DNA of 64,000 bases from Casuarius casuarius (GCA_003342895.1 PTFA01000011.1:2529644-2593643), one strand, 5' to 3'; shown: positions 10,883 to 24,900, counted from the first letter of the stretch. Numbers and translations are program-made. Notes: generated from the letters alone by a model not told the origin.

Positions 10883-13800
10883 CTCACAAAGCTAGCAGAA
10901 GACTGTTCACAATAACATATAACCAATCCTCCAAATATATAAATAACACGAGAGGAAACACTAATTCATATCTAAAGGGTATCAGTGGAGATGACAAGAA
11001 AAAAAAATTCTGTCCAATTGCAACATGTGCTGTAGTAGTAAAATATTTTCAGATTCTATCATTCATATATGGCCAGATAGAAAATAGATTCTGCCTTTGA
11101 ACAAAGTAGGCAATTTCTACTCAGTCCTATTCATAAACATTTCATGACCATGGCATAAACATCTTAACCTTGAATTTAACTCCTCCATGGCAAAAGTACT
11201 GGATCAAACTTTGTCAACAGTCAATCTTAGTATGCAAAAACTGAATTTCAAATTCTATATTTGATAATATCACAAAAATTCATTTTTACAGGTGTGGGGG
11301 TTTTGTTTGTTTTTATGTTGGTTTTTTTCCCACTGAAAGTCTCCAGATTTCACTTTCATTTCCTCACTAGATGACTTTTGCAAATAATATGCATAATTCA
11401 AACAAACTCAGCAATCTCCAACAAATACTCTTTAAGCAATTTACATAAAGGAAAAAAAGTGATTAAGTTTGTTGATAACTAACTAAGCTGTTACAGAATT
11501 TCAAACCTGTCTGCATCAAAACAATTTAAATAAACAAGCACTTTGTTATAAACTGTTAAAAAGGCTAACTTTACAAATAACATCTTAAAAACTTCTCAGA
11601 AAAGATTTCAGCCAGGAAAAAAAAAAATCTAATTTCAAGCCTACTGGGATACTTTGGACTTGAAAGTCTACCTTGGAACTAAGAACAGTTGGGTAAAGGC
11701 AAACACAAAAAGGAAGGAGGCACAGTAGGTAGACAGAAGTAGGCAAGCTCTACTGGAAAACAGATGTACTCTGAAAACTATGGATTTTGGAAACTCAGCT
11801 TCAACTTAGTTACTGGGTACATAGATGGGAATAGACTTCCCTGTCTGTCCATTAGTTAGAAAATTGAAAGAATTGTTTAAGAAAAGAATCATCCTTGAAG
11901 ATAAGCCAGAAGTTTTAAATTACACAAAGAGAATATTTGGATTAGATTTCTCAGCACCTGTAAATCCAAATGACTTGCAAAAACACAACTACCCCTGGCC
12001 ACATCCAAACTAAAAATCAATTGAGCTAAGGCATGATGGTAAAATTCACTACAAAACTAATCTTTCCTATAGTATTTTCATAGCCATGGCATGAACTCAG
12101 TCTTTTCCTATCATACTGCAAAAAATCCCCTATTACACACAGGATGCACAGCTGTCATAGCAACCCCCACCATAGCAATGCAACAGATGTGCTGTATTAC
12201 CTCTTAGCCCTTGTGGAGATTTAGGAGAATGAGTAAAAGTCTCTAGCCTGACTCACTCTNCCAGACCATAGACACCTAACTGAAGCCACGACAGTTCAGA
12301 TCACAGTATGTTTATTCCCAACAGGACTGAAGGGCCAACTTTGTTTCTGTGCCAGGGTAGTAGATAACAAATTCTTTCCTGATAAGTTTTTAAGCTGTGA
12401 CAGAATCCAGGAAGCCCTGGTATTGCTGCAGGTTCTCCCTCGCTTGGGTGCCAAGTTCTGCTTTTAATGTCACATCTTTACAGGTTCTGGTGTTTCCCCG
12501 CAGGCTTAACCAACTTTTTGTTTTAAAGTGTAAATGCAACTGAGAAGTTGAAGTGAAGCCCAGGACTAAATGTTTATGCAGAGTTAGAGAATCCAGAGCT
12601 AGTGAGTTGGAAAGGTACCTTAATTGATAAAGAGATTTATGCATCCCTTGATTTCCATGGAGACTTGACTACTTTGAATTAGGGTGATCCTCTAAATCAA
12701 AGAATTTAGATCTTGAGCTGGAGCTCAAAATCACCATTCACAAACAGGACATGAAGGCTACTTAGAACGATGCACTGGATCTAAATTGGACGGAGAATAA
12801 TGTTTTTGTTTTGTATCTGTCTCTTTTACTGACAGGGCCAGTGCTTGAGGACTCCATGTCAGCCATGAACCCTGGAAGAGCTGGACTGATGTCTTTAGGA
12901 AGTCTACTTGTACTTGACTTTCTGTCTAATGTTTCACAAATTTAGTTAGACTTTTTCTGCAGTGAGGTTAGATTTGATGCTGAGCCTGTTTTGTAATTTG
13001 TTTGGGTATTCCATAATTATTTGCTTAAATAGCGCAAGGGAAAAAAAACCCACAGAATTCACAGCTAGTGAAAGATGTTGGGGGAGATAATTACTGTCAC
13101 TACCTAGCCATTTTTAAATTAAATGTTTGTGCTGAAACTCAAAAGTTGTGCTTATCCTTAATTTTAGATAATGATGTGCCAGTTGCAACATAACGTATTG
13201 TAAACCTTAAAGCTAACAACGGGGGTGTATGAATTATTATGGATCAACACCTAGAATATTTATTTCTACACTTCCAATTTAAGCAAAACCATTGTTTAAA
13301 ACTTCTAAATTTTTAATCAAGACTTTCAGGCAATTAATACAATCAGTAGCATCTTATACCTGCATATCCAATCTTTATACAGGGTCTTAATTCATTACTA
13401 TGCCTGAAAAGAAAAATAAAATTCATACCTTAGCACTGACAATAAGGTCATCTATCAGTGAGCAATTCCAGAACGCTCAGGTAACAAATGCAAAATTTTA
13501 ATCTGTTAAATCTGTTATAGCCTGTTGTGTTTTACAAATTTAGTGTTTCATACATACAACTTCAAAAAAACCAACCTTGAATAGAGGTCATAAATGTCTA
13601 GCAATTTCTTTACCGTACGTTTAATTTCAAACTGTCTCTTCTGATGGAGCTTGGCTGTTTTACAAGCAGTGAGAAAGAAACTGCCATGGCTTCCTCCTTA
13701 TCTAGGAAGCTGGTTCAATAACAGATCTTCTCTGACTTGAATCCTGGGAAACTGCCATCAACTCTGCTCTTCAAGCAACTGAAGAAAATAATAGTACACA

Positions 13801-14479
13801 ACTTTCTACAGCTTTTTCCAATTACCAGCTCTGTGAGATTTTATTTTACCAAAACACTGTGCTAAGTATTCTGAACATCTGCAAATTAAGGTTTTGTCAG
13901 ACAACTTAGATAAGTAAGTTCATGCGTGTATTTGTATAAAGACAATGGTAAACAAACCCCTCTTTTTGTTGATTAAAAGGAAGACAAAAAAAATCCCTCC
14001 TTTATCTCCAGTAGCAAACAGTTCTGCAGGAGTCTTTCTGCAGAATTCTGACTATCTGAATAAATAGGAGTTACAGTTCCTACAGGCTATAGGTTGTAGA
14101 TTTAAACATTCACATGGGTTCTGATCTTTTTGTGATGGATTTTGGGTGTGGAGTACCTCCGTACCTCAGAGTACCTCCTTAAATGAAACAATGGAAATTC
14201 TAAATTGTACTTCATTTTTCCTATGTTTCAAAATATGAAANCATTCATTATAAGCCTTTTGCCAATGTCTGCCCCAAACTAGCCTACTGGAGTCAAGAAC
14301 TGTCAAACGTGTGTGCACGTATTCAAAATCAGCACTCAATCTCTACCCATGGAATCTGGTTGTATTTCTACACTGCAATGTTACTTCTTTATACCATGAC
14401 AGCAGCCAAAGGTGTTAGAAGACATCTTTATACATGGAATAACATATTTCATTCCTTTAGGGCTCTACAATTGAAATGG
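10883..14479. other. Unique AT-rich non-coding sequence
   Basis: No recognisable gene, RNA or repeat. Short frames such as 11,825-12,013 (+) and 12,390-12,644 (-) show no domain or splice context. One N lies near 12,260. Confidence 0.55.
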
Positions 14480-14605
14480 GCAAAAGAGATGATTGTTATC
14501 TCTATTTTAGGCCTGGGGAACCAACATGGAGAGAGATTAAAGGATTTGACCAAGATCATTGCAGAAGACTGTGGCAGAACCCAAGATGTGAATGTGCTAC
14601 ACAAT
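14480..14605 (-). mobile_element. MIR-like (CORE-SINE) relic, antisense
   Basis: The plus strand carries the reverse complement of the MIR core and tail in the right order. 'tatctctattttaggcctgg' corresponds to 'atccccattttacagatgag'. It is followed by 'ggggaaccaacatggagaga', 'ttaaaggatttgaccaagat' (family: gttaagtgacttgcccaaggt), 'ggcagaacccaagatgtgaa' and a diverged end. MIR-like CORE-SINEs are known from all amniotes and are old, which fits the high divergence. Confidence 0.7.
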
Positions 14606-14766
14606 CCAGTCTTCCTCTGACTCAATTACCCTCTGCTCCAATAAGCCCATCAACATGATAGCATCACTGGTTTTAAATCTATGTATTTCTTAAGCAGCCA
14701 CTGCACCTGTTTTCACACTCATAGTGAAGAACCCTGTCCTTACACCTTACCTAATACTTCTGTGAT

Positions 14767-14787
14767 GGGGGGTGGCGTGGGGGTGGG
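14767..14787 (+). other. G-rich tract
   Basis: The sequence 'ggggggtggcgtgggggtggg' has three runs of at least three G. It falls one run short of the standard four-tract quadruplex pattern but could form a bulged one. Confidence 0.5.
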
Positions 14788-17700
14788 TGAGGAATGACCA
14801 ATACCATTGATATATGAGGGTTATAAACACAAACTTATCAAATCACACACAGAAAGCAATACTAGAGAGGACCTTCAAAATATCACCTTCTCTTCCAGTG
14901 AAAATCAGACTACCTTCAAGCAGTTTTTGAAGATTAGCAAATCAAGTGGAGACAGATACCTAAACCTGTCCAATTAAGAGTGTCTCAATGTGAGCACTCA
15001 AACACCATGCAGGCAACTGACAGACATACTTTCTCCTCATGGCAGTCAAGACTTGAAACATTTANTGTTGCATTTTACAAAATTCGTACCTTTGACTTCA
15101 AAATTGGCACTACCTGTCCATTGATTTCTGGGCGGAGTGCAGCTGTAGTATTCCCTTTTAAATCAATGCTACTTATAGCATCACCCACTGTTTTGCGCAA
15201 ACCACAGCTTACAAATTCCTTAAACTGTAGCCCTGTTCAGCAATTCATCTTCTGAATGACAAATGCATGGAAAACATTGATGTGTTTTTCCACTTTGACA
15301 GTTCTTGCTGGTGTTCTAGCAGTGCTTGTAAATATAAGTAGAGGGAATCTCTCCCAGATCAATAGAGACTGTCAAAATAGGGGTAAAAAACCCTTAATTC
15401 ATCCACTGTCCTAGCTATATAGAGATAGTCCAGGGAGCCAGTAAGATCATCAGGTCAAGAACCTTAAACTAAAAAGGCAGGAAAAATCTGTCAATCAGGA
15501 GTAAAGACATAATACCTTCTTTTTCTCTTATCCTATACTTTACCCACTCTCAGTTGCATCCAGGTCAATTCTCAGTTTTTGAGCTCTCATCTGGTGCAGT
15601 AAGTCAGTAAGCATGTCTCTTCATGAGCTGAACCATTAAAATTTAACTAAATGTAAAGAATTATGCTCAACATAGAGGCTAGAGTATGTTGTGGTTATAA
15701 TTATACATATATTATTTTTCATGCTTAGATGAAAAGACAAAAAAATAGAGACAAATGTTGCCACCCCAAAGACATTGTGCTTCATGCCGTAAGTGAAGTC
15801 TCATAAACTCTCTTTACGTGTCTATCCAGACAGAAATGTGATGAATTGTTCTTCCGTGCTGTTGGGCTTAGATTTTTTATGAACCGTCTTCTGGCCTCCT
15901 GGCCCCCTCTTTCTGTGCATGACAGAGCAACAGACAGCTCTGCAAGGTCAGATAATATAAAAATATAGAAAATATTAAATACATAACAAGCATTAAGTAT
16001 TTACCCAATGTCTATCCTCAATGCCAGAAGCAGGCTGCCTATCTGTACAGAAGTGGGGGGATGAGACGGCAGGGACTCTGGTAGCTGTACCTGGCTATTT
16101 GGGGGTTTATAAGATATTTCAGCAAATAGTTGATGAGAGCTTGGCTGCAACTGCACACACTGGTTCAGCACGTGGTGTCTGGGGATGCACAAACCTCATG
16201 TCAGCAGCAAGTGTTATGCTACAGGCCTGGAACGAAGAGCGTGGTCACAGGCTGTGCAGACATAACCTTCCTTCCCACTTCACCGGTCACAGCAGGTTTG
16301 TTCTATCAAAATGACTTCACTGCTCAAGACTGCTGTAGAGTGAGTAGGGGGTGAAAGGTAATTACTCCCCCTCCACAAGCAAACTCTGGCAGCCAGAGGT
16401 TTTGTCGAGGAAGGAAGCTCTGTTGCAAACTAGAGGTCCCAGCCAACCTGCTCCCTCCGCACTGGGTGCAGACACAGCCATACCGAATTCCCGTAGCTTC
16501 TTTTGCCTGCCACCTTCAGTCTGGATTTACTTGGATTTTCACCAAGGAGGAATGAAATAATACCACTTAAGAACAATCATATCCACTCTTACTAATAACT
16601 CCAGCTATTCTGACAAAAGTTCTAGATCATTCTATAAAGTCTATACTTATTTTAATTCTTATTCATTGTTGCATCAGTTAATGATTCCTCCTAACACAAT
16701 TCGCGCTCAAAAAACAATTGACTGGTATCCAGAAAATCTGGAATTTTCAGAAACCACAACAGTCATCCTGCTGCAGTCTTCTTCAAACCGTTTGCTATTT
16801 ATAAACTGCCTTTGCTTTGTAATTCACTGGGTCTGTCTATATGGAAATTGAATGACTATACCTAGCTGTTAATATTTTTTTTCCCTAGAAATAAGTATTA
16901 TATTTCCTATCTAGTTTCCTTTGGCAACCTATGTTTCAACCCTGAAGCTTTAGAGAAGGGTCTACAGAGAGAATGTCAGGATACTTTGGAGACTGTGAAA
17001 TAAGACAGGCAACACAATGATGGCAATTACCAATGTTAAAAGCAACATGAGAGTTTCTCTTCAGTAAAATATGTCTTTGCAAAAAAATCTCAAAATATAA
17101 GATTTATAAGATTCTTGTACTAAAAATGTTGTTAGGCTTGAAGTTTCATAAAAACTCGGGGGAAAATTCAGTGCCTTTAGGACTTACTGGAAACAGTATT
17201 ATTTATAAATCTTATCGTCCATTTCTAGTTAATAAAAGGTATTTCATTTGTAGTTTAACTCCTCTCCCAGGCATTTCACAGGAACTTTCAATTTCATATT
17301 GATCCTGCACCTGGATTACCCTTAACAACTATTAGCATTCTGGTATTTCATTTTTCTCACATTCATGAAACTGGAAGTGGAAATTGCATCTACAAGAAAA
17401 CACATCAAGTTTCCTTGGCAGCGGATGCATTTATGGAACGGCNACAAGCATCTCTGCGCTGCTGGCCAACATCCGCTTGCTTGGGAAGAGCTGGGGGAGA
17501 GGAAACATAACCACGGCCTGGCTGCCCATATAAGCCCTCTGGGCCCCCAGAAGTGGCGAGGGGGAAGCACATGCCTACTGTAGGAAAGGACAGCCAGCCT
17601 TGCTCTCTCAGCAGCCTGCAATGTTTGAATGCTACTTATCTCTTACACTTGCATATGTAAGTGTTTGTAAGACTGGATCTGCAGATCACTACGGGCTAGG

Positions 17701-18839
17701 AATTTACTCCTGAAATTAAACATATGCCCACCAGGGCATCAGTGATGACTTTGAGGCTTCCTCAAATGGCACTTTAGTAGCTGGACTGAAGAAAACCCAA
17801 AAGGCCATGGATGCAAGACATCATCACCCAAACTTAGTACCCTGTTGAATGTCTAGACAAACAGGCTTCATGAACACCATGAAGGGCAGTAGTCATGCAA
17901 ACATCAGTGAATTCAGTGACAAATGGGTAAGTTAGTTTGCAATGACTAGAAAGACTCAGACATCAATATTTTTATATCTTATTTGCAAATTACTGACTGT
18001 CAGCAATTTGTTTGGCAATTGTGATATTTCAGCTGCTGTTGACAACTGCTTGTTGCTCAAAATTGCATAGAAGTCTTTACAAAAAAAAAGATTGAGAAAT
18101 TTTTTTCAAAGCATGCCTGTCTTCCCTAGTAAAAAAAATATTCAAAGTTATATAGAGATCTCTGTATTTTTGTGAACAACATAAGAAGTCCTTTTTAGCA
18201 TTGACCTTTTGGCCTCCTTTAGTTAGGCTATTCTTTTTAAGGATTAGTTTAAGATTAGCTGAATAATCCTAATGCAAAATATTCAACTAGAAAATATTTC
18301 CCTTCTCCCTTTTCCTATGGTATTTTTTTCTGTGGAAGCAGTATCTTCTGAACAAATGGGATGAATAATTAGAGGGCAATGTAATGCAACATGGCAACAC
18401 AATACCTGATCAGCAGGATCTATTTTAAATCTACTTTTGTCTTGACCCATTTGTTCTATTAGCTGCACAATGTGGGGACTGCAGAGCTCCTCCTGCTCCT
18501 CCTCTTCTGTCTAACCGGGAGACAGCAGGTGCAGAGCTCCCATTCCCTGATAGACAAGGAAATTTGGCAGTAGATTTAACAAGCAATGCCTCAAAATCAG
18601 AAAGCAGTTATCAAGAAAACCAGGTGCTGTGCAACAGCCACTCCATCACCACTGCCCCTCTGCCCTGCTGCTGAGCCCTGTATTCCCTTTGGTCATTGCA
18701 GGTGATCAGGTTGCAAATTAGCAAGCAGTGGAGCTGCTTTTAAAAAGTCGCAATATCTGTTTGGATGCCACTACCAACAACAAGTTCAACAGCACACAAA
18801 TAAAATGAGACCTGAAAGAGTTAACCATCTTACTACATA
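14788..18839. other. Unique sequence with mildly GC-richer patches, no gene
   Basis: Patches at about 16,020-16,560 and 17,400-17,620 are GC-richer and open in several frames on both strands. No frame has a recognisable domain or good splice pair. A TATAA-like 'cccatataagccctctgg' lies near 17,526 but without other promoter evidence. At 18,480-18,540 'tgcagagctcc' occurs twice about 50 bp apart. Confidence 0.45.
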
Positions 18840-19090
18840 ATACGGCAGCTGGTGTAAATCTGATGTAACATGTTCATGCCTGTCTCACTCCTAGGTAATT
18901 TATAATAGCCTAAAGTTCCAATATAAAAAGCACATAGCTGCAGGGAGACATGTCAGCTTCCCTTACACGGGCTGTCATTCCCTTGGAAACATAATAATTA
19001 AGATGTCTGGTGTAACTGCTTCTGCCAGAAATATTTTTAGATTTCAGCCCATTTCAAGAAACTGAAAATTCAAGGGGAAAATTATTAAAT
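18840..19090. promoter_or_regulatory. Candidate conserved non-coding element (composition only)
   Basis: This unique AT-rich block has homeodomain-type 'taatta' and 'gtaatttataat' sites, a 'cattcccttggaaacataat' stretch and no repeat resemblance. Blocks like this often turn out to be vertebrate conserved enhancers, but one sequence cannot show conservation. Confidence 0.15.
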
Positions 19091-20129
19091 GCTGCATGAC
19101 AAACTAAGGAAAGTATTCTTGCTGTCAGGAGAAACACATGAATAGATACTCATTCAAAATCCCTTGACAATAACGTGAAAAATATCTTGTCCAGAAAATA
19201 AATAAATGATGATAAAGTAGTAATAATTAAAAAGAGAATTAACTTGACAAGGAGCAAGGGCAGCTGAAACAGAGTTGAAATAGTAGTTGTTGAGAGGAGA
19301 GACCTCATCTACTTAGATATGTTCATAGGTCTGGAGGTGCCAGTATGACCCATCAACTGCCTCTTCAATGAACTATGCATTGGCCCAAGTGTATTAGCTG
19401 CTGGGGCCACTGAGTAGCACAAGCACATGCCTTCTCACAGCAGAGCAGGTGGGGGCTCTTACCTATCTGAGAAGTGGCCATAAGAGAGAAAACAAATGCA
19501 GTGAGACAGTTGCACTGTATGTAGTGTATTGCTAGACTGTTGGAAATAGTTAATTCTCATTTAGAATTACCAGTGAAAAAAGACTCAATTAAATGTGTTG
19601 TAACCAAGGAATACTTTTCCTTCAGAGTTAGCCCTTCATAGTTTAGATTTCCATTTGTGGAGCTGTGTAAAGGGAAGTAGGTCTGCTTGTGTTGTGTTTC
19701 TGTGCTTTTCTCTGTAAATATTTCCACTGAATGTCTCCTAAATTATGAAGACCTATTTCCTAACGTACATTAAAAGCCAGAGAAGAGTGCTGACTACTCA
19801 GTAGGGAGGAAAGAGCCCTTAGCTGCAAGTGCGTAAGCATCGCCTGTTTGTTCATGGTGAAGCCAATTGCAGTGGAGAAGGGAAAAGAACAGGATGCATC
19901 AGGTGAAGCATTGAGCAGGCAGGGATCTCACAGGAATCACAAAATCTTTGAACCAATGAGACTGCATTAAATGAATTTTTATGGGCTGTTACTCACTGGC
20001 TGTGGTGGGTAGATGGGGCGTAGGACTCTAGTAGCCAAACAAGCCTGGCTAGTATTAAGCTGCAGACTGTTAAAAAAAGAGAGTACAAGATGAAAAGAAG
20101 GGAGAAAGGGGACGGAAACTCTTAATGGT
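19091..20129. other. Unique non-coding sequence
   Basis: There is no gene or clear repeat. An AT-rich stretch at 19,195-19,250 is followed by ordinary unique DNA. The short frame at 19,979-20,245 (-) overlaps a CR1 relic and is not a gene. Confidence 0.5.
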
Positions 20130-21060
20130 TTTAGACTGAATAACCCCAGCTCCACATCTTTCCACAAAGGGGGACACTGTACTGCAGCTGTGGCTAAGTA
20201 TTTAGTGCTAAGCGGAGCAAAAGAGTTACTTTGCATGCCTATCATAGGGACTCCTGTTTATATATCCCATTATAATGTTTGTCTTTCTTGCAAGAGCCTG
20301 ATGTTGTTGACTCTTGTTCACCTGACGACCATGTCTTTTTCAAGCAAAACTGATACCCAGTCATTCTCCAACCTCCTATTTGTGCTGGTGATTATTGCTA
20401 CATTTTGTACCTTGCACTGTCTTTATTGTACTGTGTGTTGTTTGCTGCATTTCTCTACTTCAGCAAAGTCATTCTGAATAGCGTTCACTGTGTTTGAAGG
20501 ATCCCCAATTACGTCATCTACAAATTTTAGAAGTATATTCCCTATTCTGCTACCCAAGCCACTAATGAGAATTTTGAGGGATATCGAGATCTATGGAATG
20601 TCAATTGCTGCATCCCTCCATTTTTACAGCAAACCTCAATGATTATCTCACTATTGATTTCCAAATACTTTCATGCACAGCTTACAATTTTTTCCAGTTT
20701 GATTACGTTTCCATATTTTGCTTACATGGAAAGTAATGTGAGACAATGCCGAAAACCTTACAAAAGTTTCCTGACATGGATTTCTTCTCCCCTTTCCAAA
20801 TAGTTATTATTCTCGCTAAGAAGGAAATTTAGTAGGTTTGAAGTTTTTTTTTCTTTATAGTTAATATGGATTCTTATCTCGTTCTTTCCTTGTGGATGCT
20901 TACAAATATTTTGTTGAACCATGAATTTCAGTATATTTCCAAGAAAGATAGATCAGTCAGTTTAACCTTAACTCCTTCTCATTCTTTTTCTCCCTTTCTA
21001 AAAACAGCTACCTTTTTGCCCTTTTTTGTCTTCCACCTTTTTCAATGAAAGGATTGTCTG
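20130..21060 (-). mobile_element. Ancient CR1 LINE fragment (antisense), about 0.9 kb of the RT region
   Basis: Read on the plus strand, the order follows the reverse complement of a CR1 ORF2. 'gactgaataaccccagctcc' comes first, followed by 'actcctgtttatatatccca', 'ttataatgtttgtctttctt', 'aatgagaattttgagggata' and 'gtgagacaatgccgaaaacc'. The last of these reads on the minus strand as a decayed DFSKAFDTVSH motif, here NFCKVFGIVSH. Then come 'tccttgtggatgcttacaaa', 'atatttccaagaaagataga' with 'tcagtcagtttaacc', and finally 'tacctttttgcccttttttg'. Frames are broken throughout. This is one of the longest repeat relics in the window. The high divergence with preserved order points to an insertion that predates modern bird orders. 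Confidence 0.8.
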
Positions 21061-21734
21061 TACAGCATACTCCTGTGTTTTAAGTAATTATTTCAAGTTT
21101 TAAGCGGTTATATTAAGTTTGCCAGTACTTTGCTTGCATTCCACAGACTAAAGGATCTTTTCATGAGGACATATTTATTTTATGATGAACATTATAGGAC
21201 TCAGAGATGATATTAGTACCATGAGATTCTCTCAAATATTTTTAGAAGCGTAGTCTTAAGGAAAATTTTTTTTCAATAATGAACCACTGATTCTTAAAAC
21301 AATATTTTCTTCTTAATGGGTGGTTTGCTGTTAAAAATTGCTAAGAGAGATAACACAATAAAAGCATCAGAAATATAAGTGCTTTTCTTCTATCAGATTG
21401 CAGTTTGGTGACATGTAGAAATGAGTTCATGACCCCATCACAGTTCCTAACTTTGGTATAGTCACATCATAACTTCATCAATACAACTTGTGCATTTTAC
21501 TTTGTGCATTTATTGTGCAAGAGGTGAATAGACATAACAAAGGTAGTAATTGTTCACTAAGGAGCCACTTTGAGGAAGGTTGAAGTAAATGTGGGTAAAT
21601 GCTGCTGCTGTCCATGCTGTGCTGTGTGTCTATCTGGTAAGTTTGACTTGGTAACCTTGCAAATACTGAAAATCCAGGAAAGAAAAGATCCCACTTCAAT
21701 GTGGGCTACAATCACCCCAGAATGTAGGGTTAAG
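21061..21734. other. Spacer between two opposed CR1 relics
   Basis: AT-rich sequence without recognised features. It may include CR1 sequence too diverged to identify. Confidence 0.4.
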
Positions 21735-21965
21735 ACAAGCTCTTACGTCTTAGTCTTCACTGAAAGAGACAACTGTGACGATATAATTAAGACAACTAGC
21801 ATCCAGTTACAGGCTAGTATAAAGAAAGGCTGAAGAAATAGAGTATTTGGTAAGTTTGTTGCTTTCCACCTGCTTGAGCCTAAAGAAATTTACCCTAGGA
21901 TATTCAGGGAATTGGCTGAAGTGACCCTGGAACTACTAAAGAGCTATCATAAATAGCCTGTGAAA
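21735..21965 (+). mobile_element. Ancient CR1 LINE fragment (sense), start of RT region
   Basis: 'cttagtcttcactgaaagag' resembles the CR1 'tttgttttcacagagaaa' segment. 'cctgcttgagcctaaagaaa', 'tttaccctaggatattcagg' and 'gaattggctgaagtgaccct' match the family order 'gatgaaatacatcctaggat ... aaagaattggctgaagt', which encodes the (E)IxPRIL+ELAE block upstream of the catalytic RT motifs. It is broken and ends near 21,965. It lies opposite in orientation to the CR1 at 20.1-21.1 kb, so the two are separate insertions or the result of an inversion. Confidence 0.65.
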
Positions 21966-24900
21966 AACAAAGTGTTTTGTATCTCAAACATCTATGCTAT
22001 GAGACTTATTCGGAGATGACGGAGAAAAGGAATTTTCTGTATGAAGAGACTTAACTATTTTATCTCACCTTCAGAAGGAAATCTTGCTTCAGGTTGCTTC
22101 AGCAACCCTTGCAGCAGGGTGCTTCAGATGTTCAAACCACCAAGCAAGGTACCAGCTTTTAAACTGGTGATCCTGAGGCCTGGATCAACCCCTGCTTGGT
22201 CGTGGAGCCCTATGGAATTTCACTTGGATTCAACGATCCATCCTGACAAATTCTTATTATAAATAATTTGAAATGCTTCTCTTCGAGATTAAGGGCTGGA
22301 GACCTTTTGATGAGATGATAAAAAGTTTTTCCTACAATCTGGGATTCAAAGAGCCCTCAATCTTGCAAGGCAGAAGAAGAAAGAATTTCATTAAAGAGCA
22401 CCAAATTTTATTAGATTAATATATTGTTATATACATTCTCCAGTCATGGATATGTATAATTAAAACATGCCCATTGAACTGACCAATATGTTCTGTTTAC
22501 TTCTGCCCTCAATTTCTCCATCCCCAGAGTGTTTTTTGATTTAACCTTCTGTACTCCCATCTGCCTTTATATGATTATTCAAATTGAAAAATTCAATTCT
22601 CTGAGCTATCCATAAATAAATATTTTGTTGGCTATCTTGTGCAGCTGCCACAAGCTACTGAGCAATGGAGACTAATCATGTAGCTGTAATAATTCCATCT
22701 TCAACTATCATGCACCTACTTTGTTCATTTTTAACTATTGCAAGGAAACCCCCAAACTTTGCAATTTACAGCTAGGTACACACTAAATTATATTGATCTA
22801 AAGTTATATTTCAGCCACGTATTCTGACAGTCTGTTTTCTTACAGTTCTTGAGTTTGCTTAGTTTGTAGGTGATCTGACCTTGCCACTTCAAGTTCGTGT
22901 CCAAAAATGCAATAATTCCCACAGAATCCTGTCTTCCTCCACCATGAATTTCCTAGCTACATCAGAGATTACCAGTCCTGTGAATAATGNATGAATAATT
23001 TAAGACTCAATTTCTTAATCTGTTGCATTCATTCATTTTACAATGACTTTGATGAGAACTGAAGGCACTAACCATCTTGCAGGAATGAACATATAATCCG
23101 TGATTTTTTTTTACAGATCAGTTCTCAGAAAGAAACTAAATAGAATTCAAAATAATCATTGAAAATGAAAGCCATGGGCATAAAAATATTAATTAAAACC
23201 TCTTTCTTCCTAACCCCAGTAGATTAAGCCTGTAGTTACAGTTTAATACAGAACCCAATGAGTTTCATATAGTGATAAATTTCATTTTCACCATGTCAAC
23301 AGTAAAACACCAAGGTGTACAAGGACATCATCTGTCATGCAAGTAATTTTCCACTCATTTACAGTCCTCAAAGAAGTGTATATTTCAGACTACATTTAAA
23401 AGTAACCTATATATAGTTTATAATTCTATAGCTGTATTTAAAACAATCACCTGTACCGTATCTTCCAAAATAGAGGCCCTTCTTTGTTCTGCTGTCTTGA
23501 TCATTAAGGTCATTTTTAATAGAAAGCATAGGGTTGTTTAAATATATCCTTAACACATAATATTTTCAAGGATAAAATCACTCACGAGTTCTTGTTTAAT
23601 TCTGTTGTTTAGGCTTTCACAGAAAATCTAAAAGAGGCTTATTTGTAACAGTTAATATGCATACATGATGGAGGTGAGACTCAAATGAGTCCAATATTTT
23701 TTGAGTTGAGTAACTGTTCTCTGCTGTTAGACCTCCAAAGGATAATATCCTCAACACTCAGAAAGAACATTAACAACAAAGGCTTTGCAAGATTGCAACC
23801 ACCATGACTTCTAACTTCTTTCAGGATGTAAAACATCCAAACTAGATTCAAATCAACAAAGAGATTTCTTCCAGTTTTACCATAGTCTTTTCCTTGAAAA
23901 TTCTGAGATCTGGCCTTCCTGCTCCAATTTCTGTAACTAAAACCCCAGGCAGATCAGTAACATTTTAACAGAGATAGCACTTTCCTTTCTAGCACTATTC
24001 CAAAACTGCATTCAAAATATCCACTACATGAAACCATTTTGCTTTTAAGATTCCTCACAACCTATCAAAACCCATCTTCTCTGGCATGCTGTATATCCAC
24101 CAGTCTTTCCTCTCACTCACAGTTGCTCTTTTGTCAAATTCTCCAACAAGCCTTTCACTGACCTGGAATATGACATCCTGAGAGAATCTTTTTCTCTTTT
24201 TCAGGCAGCTAATCTCTGTTCTATACTGTCTTGAAAAAGAAGGTGGAAAATGATCAACTGATAAAAAGAAAGAGTATTTTACATGAAACAGTATTTTCTT
24301 GTACTGCTCAAAGAAATACTGATGTCAGAAGCTCACCCTGTAAAGGACCAGGCTTTTTTGGTTATCAAGAAAATAGTCTTTTCATTTTGGTAAAGCTACG
24401 CCTGACATGCTTACCCAGAATAAAGCATTTGAAAGTGATATGGTGCTTCATTTTAGAAAGCTTAACCCAGTCTTTGAAACTGTTTGGAAGAAGAAATTCT
24501 TGAAAGGCTGCTTATTTCTGTCATCTACTTTTTGCATGTTCTTAATTACTCTGAGAGTATTAATTACTCCTGCAGTGAAATAAATGAGGCACTGCCAGTA
24601 ATGGACATGCTGTTATACCCAACAATAAGAACACAAAGTCTGTACTTGTACCTAATTCTAAAATATATGCTGAAGACATAAAAAGTCACCAAATTTTGCA
24701 GTGGTATCAGAGAGACACTACCACACCTATTTTATTGTTGATTTCTCCTTAACGATTGATGGCCGCTATAGCTTTCAGACCGAAGAATTGTCTCCCATTA
24801 ATATAACCTTACAGTGAAAGAAATGAAATTTTGAATGGAGACCTTGCNGCAAATGTCCACTCAGATATATCGAAAAGCACTGTTGAAAAAGGAATTTCTG

